From: a virus
Length of the DNA stretch: 64,000 bases
Reading direction: 5' to 3' (one strand)
Virus record (IMG/VR): IMGVR_UViG_3300034283_001460
Location: 1-64,000 of that record
Shown here: piece after piece, positions 7,281 through 15,028 of the stretch
How the letters are laid out: each line of letters begins with the position of its first letter
Position numbering within the stretch: position 1 is the stretch's first letter
Position numbers and translations under genes: made by a program
Notes under the pieces: generated by a model
The model's database searches: none
Seen by the model: the letters and a program-made list of their open reading frames with translations, nothing else
What the model was told of the DNA's origin: nothing

Positions 7281-7742
7281 ATGAGTTATCAAGCAACTAA
7301 AGTATTTGACGGCTACTCGACGGTGTTCCGTCAATGGAAAGCTGAAGGGACTCACTGCCGATTCCTGCACGGGTACGGAGTAAGTCTGAAGGTATGGTTC
7401 GAAGGCGAACTAGACGAAAGGAACTGGGTATGGGATTTCGGAGGTATGAAACGTGCTATAGGTAATATAGACGGAATGAATCCTAAGACATGGATGGATT
7501 ATATGCTCGATCATACCACCATTATAGCTGAAGATGATCCTGAGCTTGAAAACTTTAAAGCAATGCACGAAAGAGGACTTATTCAGTTGAGAGTCATCCC
7601 TGATACGGGAGCTGAACGCTTTGCAGAATACTTCCACGGGAAGTTAAACGATTTCGTCCAGGCTGAGACCCAGCACCGGGTGAGAGTAGTACAGGTAGAG
7701 TTCCGGGAGCATGAGAAGAATACAGCAATTTACAAAGCATAA
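7281..7742 (+). CDS. queD: QueD-like 6-carboxytetrahydropterin synthase
   Basis: Converts dihydroneopterin triphosphate to 6-carboxy-5,6,7,8-tetrahydropterin, the second step of 7-deazaguanine synthesis. Seen: zinc-ligand and catalytic motif THCRFLHGYG (about residues 24-33), WDFGGMK, then LDHTTII with its Asp-His pair, and a late EFREHEKN block carrying the conserved Glu. Length 153 is typical for phage QueD. Followed 2 bases later by queE, so the two are cotranscribed. Confidence 0.93.
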   Translation: MSYQATKVFDGYSTVFRQWKAEGTHCRFLHGYGVSLKVWFEGELDERNWVWDFGGMKRAIGNIDGMNPKTWMDYMLDHTTIIAEDDPELENFKAMHERGLIQLRVIPDTGAERFAEYFHGKLNDFVQAETQHRVRVVQVEFREHEKNTAIYKA

Positions 7743-7744
7743 TT

Positions 7745-8527
7745 ATGGCACTAAAAAGAGTTGAAGATTATAATAAGATTCTACCTATTGTAGAGCTTTA
7801 TACCTGCATACAGTCTGAAGGTTCAAGGGCAGGTAGACCTACTGTCGCCGTTAGGACTACCGGCTGTACCCACCGCTGCTATTTCGGTGAAGGGGGCTGG
7901 TGCGATTCTTGGTATACAAGCATTCACCCTGAAAAAGGTAAATATACCTTCCAGGATATTATCAATATTTACGATGCTAATCCTGAAATTAAGGAGATGA
8001 TGCTTACTGGAGGTTCTCCTTCGATGCACCCTACCATTGTAAATGAACTTACTCATTTTGCAAATGAAAGACAAATCATCATTACTATTGAAACTGAAGG
8101 AAGTCATTTCGTCGAAACAGATTACCCTCTTGGCCTTATTAGCTTCAGTCCTAAATTTAGCAATAGCGTACCTGTTTTGGGGGCTACTACACCCTTAGGA
8201 AGTACTGTAGATCAAAAGTTTATTGATACCCATAATCGTTTACGTTTAAATAAAGATTCTATTAAGCAATCAATGGCTTATCATTCTGATTACCATATGA
8301 AGGTAGTTGTTAATCCTGTTGAGCGTCCTGATGTTTGGACTGAGATTAGATCATTTATGGATGAGCTAGAGGTACCAAAAGACAAGATATGGATTATGCC
8401 CCCGGGTGATAATCGTGAAGAGCTAATCCGTGTTTATCCTATGGTAATTAATTGGTGTACTGAAAATATGTACAACTTCACAGGCCGGGAACATATCATT
8501 GCTTTTGATACTAAAAGAGAAGTCTAA
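7745..8527 (+). CDS. queE: QueE-like 7-carboxy-7-deazaguanine synthase (radical SAM)
   Basis: Radical SAM enzyme that turns carboxytetrahydropterin into 7-carboxy-7-deazaguanine. The cluster motif reads TTGCTHRCYFGEGGWCDS (about residues 32-49): three cysteines spaced C-x3-C-x7-C, with five residues inserted compared with compact C-x3-C-x2-C forms. LTGGSPSMHP near 90 is the SAM-binding GG motif. Length 260. Its stop overlaps the next ATG (TAATG). Confidence 0.93.
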   Translation: MALKRVEDYNKILPIVELYTCIQSEGSRAGRPTVAVRTTGCTHRCYFGEGGWCDSWYTSIHPEKGKYTFQDIINIYDANPEIKEMMLTGGSPSMHPTIVNELTHFANERQIIITIETEGSHFVETDYPLGLISFSPKFSNSVPVLGATTPLGSTVDQKFIDTHNRLRLNKDSIKQSMAYHSDYHMKVVVNPVERPDVWTEIRSFMDELEVPKDKIWIMPPGDNREELIRVYPMVINWCTENMYNFTGREHIIAFDTKREV

Positions 8528-8706
8528 TGCCCTACATAATTCTTAAACACACCACCATCAACGGTAGTCCCAGGACTATCCTTGTGAATGATAGTGAAGG
8601 AATTTCTATGGAGTTTACGACTTTTGAAAGTGCTTCTAAGCTAGCAGAACTTTTCCAGGCCAACTCTACCTCCGGGAATATCTACGAAATAAAAGAGTTA
8701 AAATAA
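8527..8706 (+). CDS. small hypothetical protein, 59 aa
   Basis: A 59-residue frame, TAATG-coupled to queE upstream and to the following frame downstream. Mixed beta/helix composition, no membrane segment. It looks like a small phage accessory protein; function unknown. Confidence 0.55.
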   Translation: MPYIILKHTTINGSPRTILVNDSEGISMEFTTFESASKLAELFQANSTSGNIYEIKELK

Positions 8707-8882
8707 TGCCGCACAACTACCTTCAGGTACTTCATCAGTTATGGGCTCTTAAGGTTATAGAACCTTCCGGCATCATAGCCGCCATACACCCTTACGGATA
8801 CAGGCTAAGCTACATCACCCTTGACGGATTAGGGGTAGAGAGTGAGAGTGAAAAGTTTCAATTCAAGCACGGAGTCCGATAA
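8706..8882 (+). CDS. small hypothetical protein, 58 aa
   Basis: A 58-residue frame starting MPHNYLQVLHQLWALKV, TAATG-coupled to the previous one and followed 3 bases later by the next gene. No recognised domain. Confidence 0.5.
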   Translation: MPHNYLQVLHQLWALKVIEPSGIIAAIHPYGYRLSYITLDGLGVESESEKFQFKHGVR

Positions 8883-8885
8883 AGC

Positions 8886-9074
8886 ATGAAACTCGGAGAG
8901 ACAATAAACGTAGGAGATGATTGGTATAAAATTTTTAGAACAGTTAGAGAAGATCGCCAATGGGATGCTGAACTTCTTAAACAGTACTGGTTTTGTACAC
9001 ATACCTTCCGTAAGGATGGTGTGCTCTATTTTTGTAGGGAGATTGAAAAAGTTAAATTTGAAGAAGTAATATGA
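8886..9074 (+). CDS. small hypothetical protein, 62 aa
   Basis: A 62-residue acidic protein with two cysteines (FCTHTF, FCREIEK) and no clear zinc motif. Overlaps the following glycosyltransferase start by 4 bases. Function unknown. Confidence 0.55.
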   Translation: MKLGETINVGDDWYKIFRTVREDRQWDAELLKQYWFCTHTFRKDGVLYFCREIEKVKFEEVI

Positions 9075-9880
9075 ACTCAATTCCAGTTATAGGAACCCCA
9101 ATTGTTAACGGCTTTGAATGGTTACAACGTCTAGTAGATAGTGTAGACTTTCCAGTTGATAAATTTGTTATTGTAGATAATAACGGTAGAGGAGAGCTTA
9201 CAGAGCAGCTTCGCAAACTTGCAGAAACTCCACATAAATTTATTTCAAAAATTTATTTAATTGAACTGCCAAGTAACTTAGGAGTAGCCGCTTCGTGGAA
9301 CCTAATAATTAAAACTAATTTAACTGCACCTTACTGGCTTTTTGCAAGCCACGATGTAGCTTTTACACCTGGCCTCCTAGAAGAAATCTGCACAGAAGCT
9401 CAAAATTCTGAAGTTGAAATGATACACGCTAATGCAGGTGAATTTGGCGACGGTGCATACGACCTATTCTTACTCAAGGATAAAGTAGTCCAGAAGTTAG
9501 GTATGTTTGATGAAAACTTTTATCCTGCTTACTGCGAGGATATAGACTATATAATGAGAGTTACAAGATGGAATTGGAATAATCCTGAAAATAATATAAA
9601 CAGATTAGCAGGACTAAAGAGTCCGTACTACCACGGACATGCAATATCTACCGACCCTGACTACTACAGAGACGGAGCTCAGACAAAAAAACACTCCACA
9701 GAACTTAATACAAAATTAGACCAAATTAATGTGTTGAATTTTGAATATATGTACGAAAAATGGGGTCCAGGCTGGAGAATGACGAACCCGCAAGTGCACC
9801 CTTTTGGAAGGCACGGAACTCCTATCACTACAACAACCTTTAATCTAGAATTCGCAAGAAAAAAGCATTTAGGATTTTAA
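9071..9880 (+). CDS. family 2-like glycosyltransferase
   Basis: GT-A fold glycosyltransferase, 269 residues. The N terminus has the family 2 pattern (PVIGTPIVNG, then FVIVDNNGRGE for nucleotide binding) and the middle has SNLGVAASWN and a metal-site-like ASHDVAF instead of a classical DxD. CEDIDY near residue 157 matches the catalytic ED motif. Donor and acceptor unknown. The next gene starts 2 bases downstream. Confidence 0.82.
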   Translation: MNSIPVIGTPIVNGFEWLQRLVDSVDFPVDKFVIVDNNGRGELTEQLRKLAETPHKFISKIYLIELPSNLGVAASWNLIIKTNLTAPYWLFASHDVAFTPGLLEEICTEAQNSEVEMIHANAGEFGDGAYDLFLLKDKVVQKLGMFDENFYPAYCEDIDYIMRVTRWNWNNPENNINRLAGLKSPYYHGHAISTDPDYYRDGAQTKKHSTELNTKLDQINVLNFEYMYEKWGPGWRMTNPQVHPFGRHGTPITTTTFNLEFARKKHLGF

Positions 9881-9882
9881 TT

Positions 9883-10557
9883 ATGAAACAGTATTTTGAA
9901 CGTGACAGCGATACATCGTCTCAATGGGGGATAGTATCTGGGAATATCGGAACTAGATCAGAGCATGATAAGCCTCGGTTCTGGGTAGTAGATGATTTTT
10001 ATGAGAATCCTGATGCGATGCGAGAATATGCACTATCTCAAACCTTTTTTGAAGGAGAAGGCGCAGTAGGTTGGAGGACTCGCAAACAGTTTCTTTTTGA
10101 CGGACTTAAGGAAAGCTTTGAGGATATCATGGGTAAGAAGATCTTAGACCATACACCTGAAGGTACCGGCTGGTACGATGTAGGTATTAATGGGCGATTC
10201 CAAGCTTGTGAAGCAGGTACTAAGATGGTATACCATTGTGACAAACAATCTTGGGCTGCTGTGCTTTACCTAACTCCCGATGCACCTCCTCAGAGCGGCA
10301 CTAGCTTTTACAGACATAAAGAAACTAAAGTAAGACATGCCAGCGAGATAGCTTGGGGGACTGGGGATGAACTGCGGACATTTAATCAAAAAACTTTTGT
10401 TGATCCTACACCTTTTGAGAGAGTAGATACGGTAGGAAATGTCTATAATAGGCTGGTAATCTTCGACGGTCAATTAATACATTCCGGTAATGACTATTTC
10501 GGATGGGATATAGCATCAAGCAGATTTTTTCAGATCTTTTTTTTCGACGTCGAATAG
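9883..10557 (+). CDS. putative Fe(II)/2-oxoglutarate oxygenase-like protein (DUF6445-like)
   Basis: A 224-residue protein with an oxygenase-like layout: HCDKQSW (His-x-Asp iron ligands) near residue 111, LYLTPDAPPQSGTSFYRHK after it, and LVIFDGQLIHSG near 200 supplying the distal His and possible co-substrate ligand. Such small proteins hydroxylate amino-acid side chains or sugars; the substrate is not readable. It is next to a glycosyltransferase, so glycan or virion-protein modification is one possibility. Confidence 0.65.
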   Translation: MKQYFERDSDTSSQWGIVSGNIGTRSEHDKPRFWVVDDFYENPDAMREYALSQTFFEGEGAVGWRTRKQFLFDGLKESFEDIMGKKILDHTPEGTGWYDVGINGRFQACEAGTKMVYHCDKQSWAAVLYLTPDAPPQSGTSFYRHKETKVRHASEIAWGTGDELRTFNQKTFVDPTPFERVDTVGNVYNRLVIFDGQLIHSGNDYFGWDIASSRFFQIFFFDVE

Positions 10558-10565
10558 TATTTTAT

Positions 10566-10634
10566 ATGAGTTCAATGAAACGTCTCCTTAACCAGTTAGC
10601 TAAAGCTTTTTTTAAATTTATACAACACCACTAA
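10566..10634 (+). CDS. possible leader-size peptide, 22 aa
   Basis: MSSMKRLLNQLAKAFFKF then IQHH: an amphipathic basic peptide in the gap before the secreted nuclease, ending 2 bases before its ATG. Small enough to be chance; kept because of the tight spacing. Confidence 0.25.
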   Translation: MSSMKRLLNQLAKAFFKFIQHH

Positions 10635-10636
10635 CA

Positions 10637-11230
10637 ATGAAAAACCTACTGTTCTTACTTTTGCTTCCCGTCCCCCTTCTTGCACAGCTCCGGGATAGCG
10701 TCTACTTCAACAACACCCATTTCACTGTAAACTACTCCGAGATTCTGGAAGGACCAAGATCCATTCGATATACGGTACTATGTCCAACCGGGACAGCTTC
10801 AAGATCGGGTATGGAGTTCTACAAAGAAAAAAAGATTCACACTTCAGATCACAAAGATTATGAAGCAAATGAATGGGATAAAGGACATATGGCTCCTGCT
10901 GCATCATTTAACTGCAACCGGGATATGTTATTCTCTACCTTTACTTACGTAAACTCTAGCTTGCAGCACCAGAGCCTTAATAGAGGAGTTTGGAAGAAAC
11001 TCGAGGTCCGAGAAAGAGAATTAGCTACAAAAGGAAGTTTAAAGGTCTTTATTAGAATAGAGTACCCGACTGAACCCGTCAGAGTTACTACCGGTGCTGC
11101 TATACCTTTAGGGTACTACAAAGAAATAAAAGTTGGAAATAATAGAGAATGTTACTATTTTAAGAACGTGCAACCGAACACATCAGATCTTCAGACTTAT
11201 AAATGCCCATGCAGAAATGCTATTAAATAA
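10637..11230 (+). CDS. secreted DNA/RNA non-specific endonuclease
   Basis: NucA/EndA-type nuclease with a signal peptide (MKNLLFLLLLPVPLLAQ). WDKGHMAPAASF near residue 82 corresponds to the DRGH catalytic motif (His general base), and N.LQHQSLNRGVW near 118 carries the magnesium-binding Asn. Total 197 residues, compact for the family. Being exported, it would act in the periplasm or outside the cell, for example degrading competing DNA or released host DNA. Its stop overlaps the next start by 1 base. Confidence 0.85.
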   Translation: MKNLLFLLLLPVPLLAQLRDSVYFNNTHFTVNYSEILEGPRSIRYTVLCPTGTASRSGMEFYKEKKIHTSDHKDYEANEWDKGHMAPAASFNCNRDMLFSTFTYVNSSLQHQSLNRGVWKKLEVRERELATKGSLKVFIRIEYPTEPVRVTTGAAIPLGYYKEIKVGNNRECYYFKNVQPNTSDLQTYKCPCRNAIK

Positions 11231-11736
11231 TGCGTAACCTTTTTACACCTCAGGAAATAGATCTTAAGATTAAGATAATTGCTAAAAAGATTTCCGCGGA
11301 ACACCAGGGAGATAAAACTCCCGTAGTCATGGTAGGGCTTCTCAATGGAGCGTTTATGTTCTACTCAGACTTAGTACGTAATCTGTCAATTGACGTAGAG
11401 TGTGATTTTATAAGAGTCAAAAGCTATACAGCCCAGTTTAAGCAAGGTGATATCAAAATTCTTAAAGACCTTGAGACTCCTATCAAAGGTAAACACGTAT
11501 ACTTGGTAGATGATATCTACGATACAGGCTCTACCATGAAAGCACTAATTGAGTACCTGGAGGTTAAGAAGCCTGCCTCTATCTCGATTATAACTCTCCT
11601 TGTAAGAGAAACCTCTCCAGCCCCTCAACAGACCTGCTACCATGCCTTGTCTATCAAGGATGAATGGGTGGTGGGTTACGGGATGGATGACGAAAACGGT
11701 TATTCAAGAAATTTAGATGGAGTGTTTGCACTCTGA
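11230..11736 (+). CDS. hypoxanthine/guanine phosphoribosyltransferase-like
   Basis: Type I phosphoribosyltransferase of 168 residues. VGLLNGAFMFYSDL is the HPRT-like N-terminal loop, VYLVDDIYDTGSTMKAL near 95 is the PRPP-binding motif, and WVVGYGMDDENGYSRNL near 145 matches the base-binding end. Purine salvage is the family role. Its place among 7-deazaguanine genes makes a deazapurine substrate conceivable, but that is speculation. Confidence 0.88.
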   Translation: MRNLFTPQEIDLKIKIIAKKISAEHQGDKTPVVMVGLLNGAFMFYSDLVRNLSIDVECDFIRVKSYTAQFKQGDIKILKDLETPIKGKHVYLVDDIYDTGSTMKALIEYLEVKKPASISIITLLVRETSPAPQQTCYHALSIKDEWVVGYGMDDENGYSRNLDGVFAL

Positions 11737-11754
11737 GATAAGTTTCGTATATTA
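11726..11754 (+). promoter_or_regulatory. Bacteroidota-type promoter upstream of folE
   Basis: TTG at 11726-11728, 19 bases, TATATTA at 11748-11754, inside the end of the preceding gene. Confidence 0.6.
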
Positions 11755-11758
11755 TACA

Positions 11759-11795
11759 ACGGTGTCGTAGCACCACCTTAAAAACACTAATTAAT
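11759..11795 (+). promoter_or_regulatory. conserved 5' leader, copy 2 (folE)
   Basis: GGTGTCGTAGCACC can fold as GGTG/CACC with loop TCGTAG, then CACCTTAAAAACAC. Closely matches the leader at 6407-6437 before the lipoprotein/queD/queE operon; both lead genes of the same pathway. Confidence 0.55.
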
Positions 11796-12506
11796 ATGGC
11801 AGATAAAAAGCATTATGATGTTGAACTAGCTAAAGCCGGGTTCGCTAACGGCATCTCTACCCAGCTCGCTGATAAGTTCAAGAAGCATAAGATGATCGAT
11901 ATTCATCTTTCCGAGCAGGAAAAACTTAGCATCATCCAAGACGCTGCGCAGGCGTTTGGAAAGTTCCTAGATGCGCTGGGTGTTGACTGGAAGAACGATC
12001 CTAACTCCTCCGACACCCCTAACCGAGTTGCTAAGGCTTACGTAAACGATTTATGGGCCGGACGATTCAATCCTATGCCCGCTATCACGGCATTCCCTGC
12101 CGACGACTACGACGGGATAGTCTTTGAAGGTAATATCCCTTTAACCTCTATGTGCTCCCACCATCATCAAGCCATTCAAGGCCGGGTTCATATCGCTTAT
12201 ATCCCAGGTCCGGGCGGCAAAGTGATCGGGCTATCTAAACTAAACCGAGTAGTAGAGCATTTCGGTCGCCGAGGAGCAATCCAAGAACAGCTCACGGTCG
12301 CCATCCATAACGCAGTCAATACCGTTTGCGAGGATAACATCGGTGTAGCTGTTATGATTGAAGCTACTCACAACTGTGTTTCCTGCAGAGGAACAAAACA
12401 CGCAGGAGCCTCTATGAAAACTTCTAAGTTATCAGGAAGCTTCTTAAACGAAGACTCAGCCCGTGCTGAATTTTATGAGTTTGTAAAAGGATACTCATGC
12501 AAGTAG
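11796..12506 (+). CDS. folE: GTP cyclohydrolase I
   Basis: Converts GTP to dihydroneopterin triphosphate, the entry step to 7-deazaguanine (and folate) synthesis. FolE signatures: TSMCSHHHQAI (zinc Cys and His) near residue 108, GRVHIAYIPG, GLSKLNRVVEHF, RRGAIQEQLT, and NCVSCRGTKHAG carrying the second zinc cysteine near 192. Length 236 with a ~50-residue N-terminal extension. It has its own promoter and a leader shared with the queD/queE operon. Overlaps the next gene by 10 bases. Confidence 0.96.
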   Translation: MADKKHYDVELAKAGFANGISTQLADKFKKHKMIDIHLSEQEKLSIIQDAAQAFGKFLDALGVDWKNDPNSSDTPNRVAKAYVNDLWAGRFNPMPAITAFPADDYDGIVFEGNIPLTSMCSHHHQAIQGRVHIAYIPGPGGKVIGLSKLNRVVEHFGRRGAIQEQLTVAIHNAVNTVCEDNIGVAVMIEATHNCVSCRGTKHAGASMKTSKLSGSFLNEDSARAEFYEFVKGYSCK

Positions 12507-13000
12507 AAAAAGTAAAATTTGTTGACGAGGTAGAGCTTTTTAATTCTACCTTTGGAAAACCTAACAACTACACCCCTATCGTCCCTAATGATAAAAAGCT
12601 TACTGACTTTGTAGTTAGCTTTATTAGGGAGGAGACTGATGAGTTGGAGCAGGCTATTAAGGATAAAGATATCGTTGAGGTACTGGATGCTATTTGTGAT
12701 CTTCTGTATGTTGCAGTTGGCAACGCAACTATGGTCTTTGGTCTCAAGGATAAACTAGTCCCAGCTTATGCAGAGGTCCAGGCCTCGAATATGTCTAAGA
12801 GCTGTGCTACTGAAGAAGAAGCAAAAGCTACAGTAGAGGAAAGATCTAAAGAGCATGGAGAGTGTTACTACCGTCAGGTAGGAGACCGATATGTTGTCTA
12901 CCGAAAGTCCGACGATAAGGTTATGAAGTCTATTAACTACTTCGCCCCTAATCTCGAGCAATTCTTCACTGAAAAAGAAATTAAAAAAGCCAAGCAATGA
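12497..13000 (+). CDS. MazG-like nucleotide pyrophosphohydrolase
   Basis: All-alpha NTP pyrophosphohydrolase. IREETDELEQAIKD (residues about 44-57) and VLDAICDLLYVAVG (about 62-75) form the E-E-x-x-E ... E/D-x-x-D metal site of the MazG/PRA-PH superfamily. Such phage proteins clean non-canonical dNTPs or lower (p)ppGpp. The C-terminal ~60 residues extend beyond the core. Located between folE and dpdA. Confidence 0.85.
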   Translation: MQVEKVKFVDEVELFNSTFGKPNNYTPIVPNDKKLTDFVVSFIREETDELEQAIKDKDIVEVLDAICDLLYVAVGNATMVFGLKDKLVPAYAEVQASNMSKSCATEEEAKATVEERSKEHGECYYRQVGDRYVVYRKSDDKVMKSINYFAPNLEQFFTEKEIKKAKQ

Positions 13001-13185
13001 CACCCCAGGAATTAATCGATCAAAATAAAACTTTCTCAGAAGAGTTGCAGCAATGGATTGTACCTCTTATCTTTGTAGACGAAGCTCTTAGGATGAAAAC
13101 TGCTCAGGAGGTCGACCAGAGTATTAAACAGCTTGAAGAAGTAATGCAAGAATTAAATTCAGTAATTAATAAGATAAATGATTAA
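12997..13185 (+). CDS. small helical hypothetical protein, 62 aa
   Basis: An acidic, helical protein ending in a likely coiled coil (VDQSIKQLEEVMQELNSVI). Overlaps both neighbours (4 and 8 bases). Function unknown; a partner for an adjacent enzyme is possible. Confidence 0.55.
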   Translation: MTPQELIDQNKTFSEELQQWIVPLIFVDEALRMKTAQEVDQSIKQLEEVMQELNSVINKIND

Positions 13186-14008
13186 GATAGCTCATGAAGC
13201 TCCAAAAGCCATCTTCGGTAAGATGCAAGAACTTACTGATTACGATTATGCTTTAGTGCATCTCTTTGAAGAAGATCCTGAATACCTTCAGCAGTTCAAA
13301 GACGCTTTAGCAGCAGGCAGGGAGGTTATCTTAGATAATTCTATCTTTGAACTTGAAGAAGCTTTTGATGCCGAGCGTTTTACTTACTGGATCAACGAAC
13401 TTAAGCCGACCTGGTATATTGTTCCTGACGCATTAGAGAACGTAAAGAAGACTATGTCTAATATGGCAGAGTGGAATGTTAGGTATGCTCACAAAGTACC
13501 CGCTGAATGTAAGAAGATTGGGGTTGTGCAGGGTAAGACTTATACCGAGCTCGCTAACTGCTACGATCACATGATCAATTCAGCTCAAGTTGATATGGTT
13601 GCTATCTCTTTTGACTACAGCTACTACGAGGAAAAGTTTCCTCACCCTAATAAGTACGTCAGCTGGATGCTGGGTAGGGTTCAGCTGCTAGGTCGAATGC
13701 TTAAAGACGGAGTAATTAATACTGATATGCCTCACCACCTTCTAGGTTGCGGACTACCTCAAGAGTTTCAATTTTACCGCGAAGCTAACTACGATTGGAT
13801 TTACTCCTTAGATACTTCCAACCCAGTAGTCCACGGCCTGAAGGAGGTCTACTACAAGGATCAAGGGCTATGGAATAAAGAATCTCAGAAACTCTTTACC
13901 ATGATTAACTCTGAAGTAACTTCTACTCAGATGGAGGTCATTCGTCATAATGTCTCACGTTTTAGATGGTTTGCAAATGGAAACGCGCAAGTGGGTAGCA
14001 TTCTTTAG
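13178..14008 (+). CDS. dpdA: DpdA-like DNA 7-deazaguanine transglycosylase
   Basis: Related to tRNA-guanine transglycosylase; the phage DpdA branch exchanges guanine in DNA for a 7-deazaguanine base. Support: VILDNSIFELEEAFD near residue 50 (active-site-like Asp region), IVPDALEN, GVVQGKTYTEL near 108 and HLLGCGLPQEF near 188, matching the TIM-barrel substrate loops. At 276 residues it is compact, as in phage-type DpdA, and lacks the Cys-rich zinc site of bacterial TGT. It sits between folE and queF with a formyltransferase directly overlapping. Family placement is good; DNA specificity rather than tRNA is inferred from the phage context. Confidence 0.82.
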   Translation: MIKIAHEAPKAIFGKMQELTDYDYALVHLFEEDPEYLQQFKDALAAGREVILDNSIFELEEAFDAERFTYWINELKPTWYIVPDALENVKKTMSNMAEWNVRYAHKVPAECKKIGVVQGKTYTELANCYDHMINSAQVDMVAISFDYSYYEEKFPHPNKYVSWMLGRVQLLGRMLKDGVINTDMPHHLLGCGLPQEFQFYREANYDWIYSLDTSNPVVHGLKEVYYKDQGLWNKESQKLFTMINSEVTSTQMEVIRHNVSRFRWFANGNAQVGSIL

Positions 14009-14513
14009 TCAGACTGGTTCCGAGATCGTTCAGATCTCAGAAGCTTTAGGAAGGTGGCCGGATATGATTATTAGTAATCGCCGGCCTGAGTCTGCTAGGA
14101 TTATTAATTCCGGGATACCTGAAGATAAGATTTACTATACCTCCAATAGTCCAGAGGGGTATGAGTATTTTCATTATCTCTGTCAGGTAGAAGATCCGAT
14201 AGTTACTCTTCACGGATGGCTGAGAGTAGTACCAGAGGAAATTTGTACTAATTACGAGATGTATAACGGACATCCAGGGCTTATAACCAAGTACCCTGAA
14301 CTCAAAGGTAAAGATCCTCAGATCCGAGCCTTCGAAGGAAATTACAATACAGGAGGTTGCGTTATTCATAAAGTAACTCCTGGGGTAGACGAAGGAGAGA
14401 TTCTTATGGAAAGAGAAGTAGGAATCAGGCTGTTGGATCATGAGGGTTTATTTCGTATCTTGCATAAGACTTCGGTAGATATGTGGGTAGAATTCCTTAA
14501 AGAAAGGTTATGA
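13977..14513 (+). CDS. formyltransferase (PurN/Fmt-like fold)
   Basis: 10-formyltetrahydrofolate-dependent formyltransferase domain. The start METRKWVAFFSQTGSEI is preferred because it matches the family N terminus; an upstream ATG at 13950 lies deeper inside dpdA. The catalytic triad context is visible: YNGHPGLITKYPELKG (Asn and His) near residue 95 and VTPGVDEGEIL (Asp) near 135. About 178 residues, the size of a lone catalytic domain. Overlap with dpdA and closeness to queF suggest it acts on the aminomethyl group of preQ1, giving a formylaminomethyl base in DNA. The fold is seen; the substrate is inferred. Confidence 0.8.
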   Translation: METRKWVAFFSQTGSEIVQISEALGRWPDMIISNRRPESARIINSGIPEDKIYYTSNSPEGYEYFHYLCQVEDPIVTLHGWLRVVPEEICTNYEMYNGHPGLITKYPELKGKDPQIRAFEGNYNTGGCVIHKVTPGVDEGEILMEREVGIRLLDHEGLFRILHKTSVDMWVEFLKERL

Positions 14514-15028
14514 TTAAGAGATTGGCATTAGTAGGGGCTAGCAGTACTGGTAAAACGACTGTGTATGAGCTGCTTAAGAATCAGCTCCCTAAGTGGGAGT
14601 TTGTAAATGAGAGTACTAGGACGGTAGCTCGGTATGGCTTCCCTATCAACGAACTCGGTACTACCGAAACTCAGTTAGCTATCTCAAGCTTTCATCTAGA
14701 GGCATTACTCAAGCCTTATAACCTAATCTTAGATCGCTGCTACTTAGACTTAGTAGTTTACTCCCGTCATATGCCCGGACTCTCCCAGTCCGGCCTAGAG
14801 TACATAGAAGATACTTGGAAGAGAGTCCAGGATGAATATACTCACTATATTTATTTCCCTATCGAGTTCCAGGCGATCGATGACGGAGAAAGAAGTGTTG
14901 ATGAAGATTGGAGAAAGATCATCGATCAAGAATTTAAATACCAGTTGGATCAGACTGACAGGCATTACCTGGCTGTGACCGGCTCACCTATGCAGAGAAT
15001 AAATCAAATCCTTAAATACATTAAATAA
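14510..15028 (+). CDS. P-loop NTPase/kinase (NadR-like AAA_28)
   Basis: A 172-residue P-loop protein. Walker A ALVGASSTGKTT lies at residue 7, LILDRCYLDLVVYSRH near 78 carries the Walker B-like Asp and a lid region follows. This resembles NadR-type kinase domains and related phage kinases that phosphorylate nucleosides or nucleotides. In this operon a role in nucleotide supply is the simplest reading. Overlaps both neighbours. Confidence 0.75.
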   Translation: MIKRLALVGASSTGKTTVYELLKNQLPKWEFVNESTRTVARYGFPINELGTTETQLAISSFHLEALLKPYNLILDRCYLDLVVYSRHMPGLSQSGLEYIEDTWKRVQDEYTHYIYFPIEFQAIDDGERSVDEDWRKIIDQEFKYQLDQTDRHYLAVTGSPMQRINQILKYIK

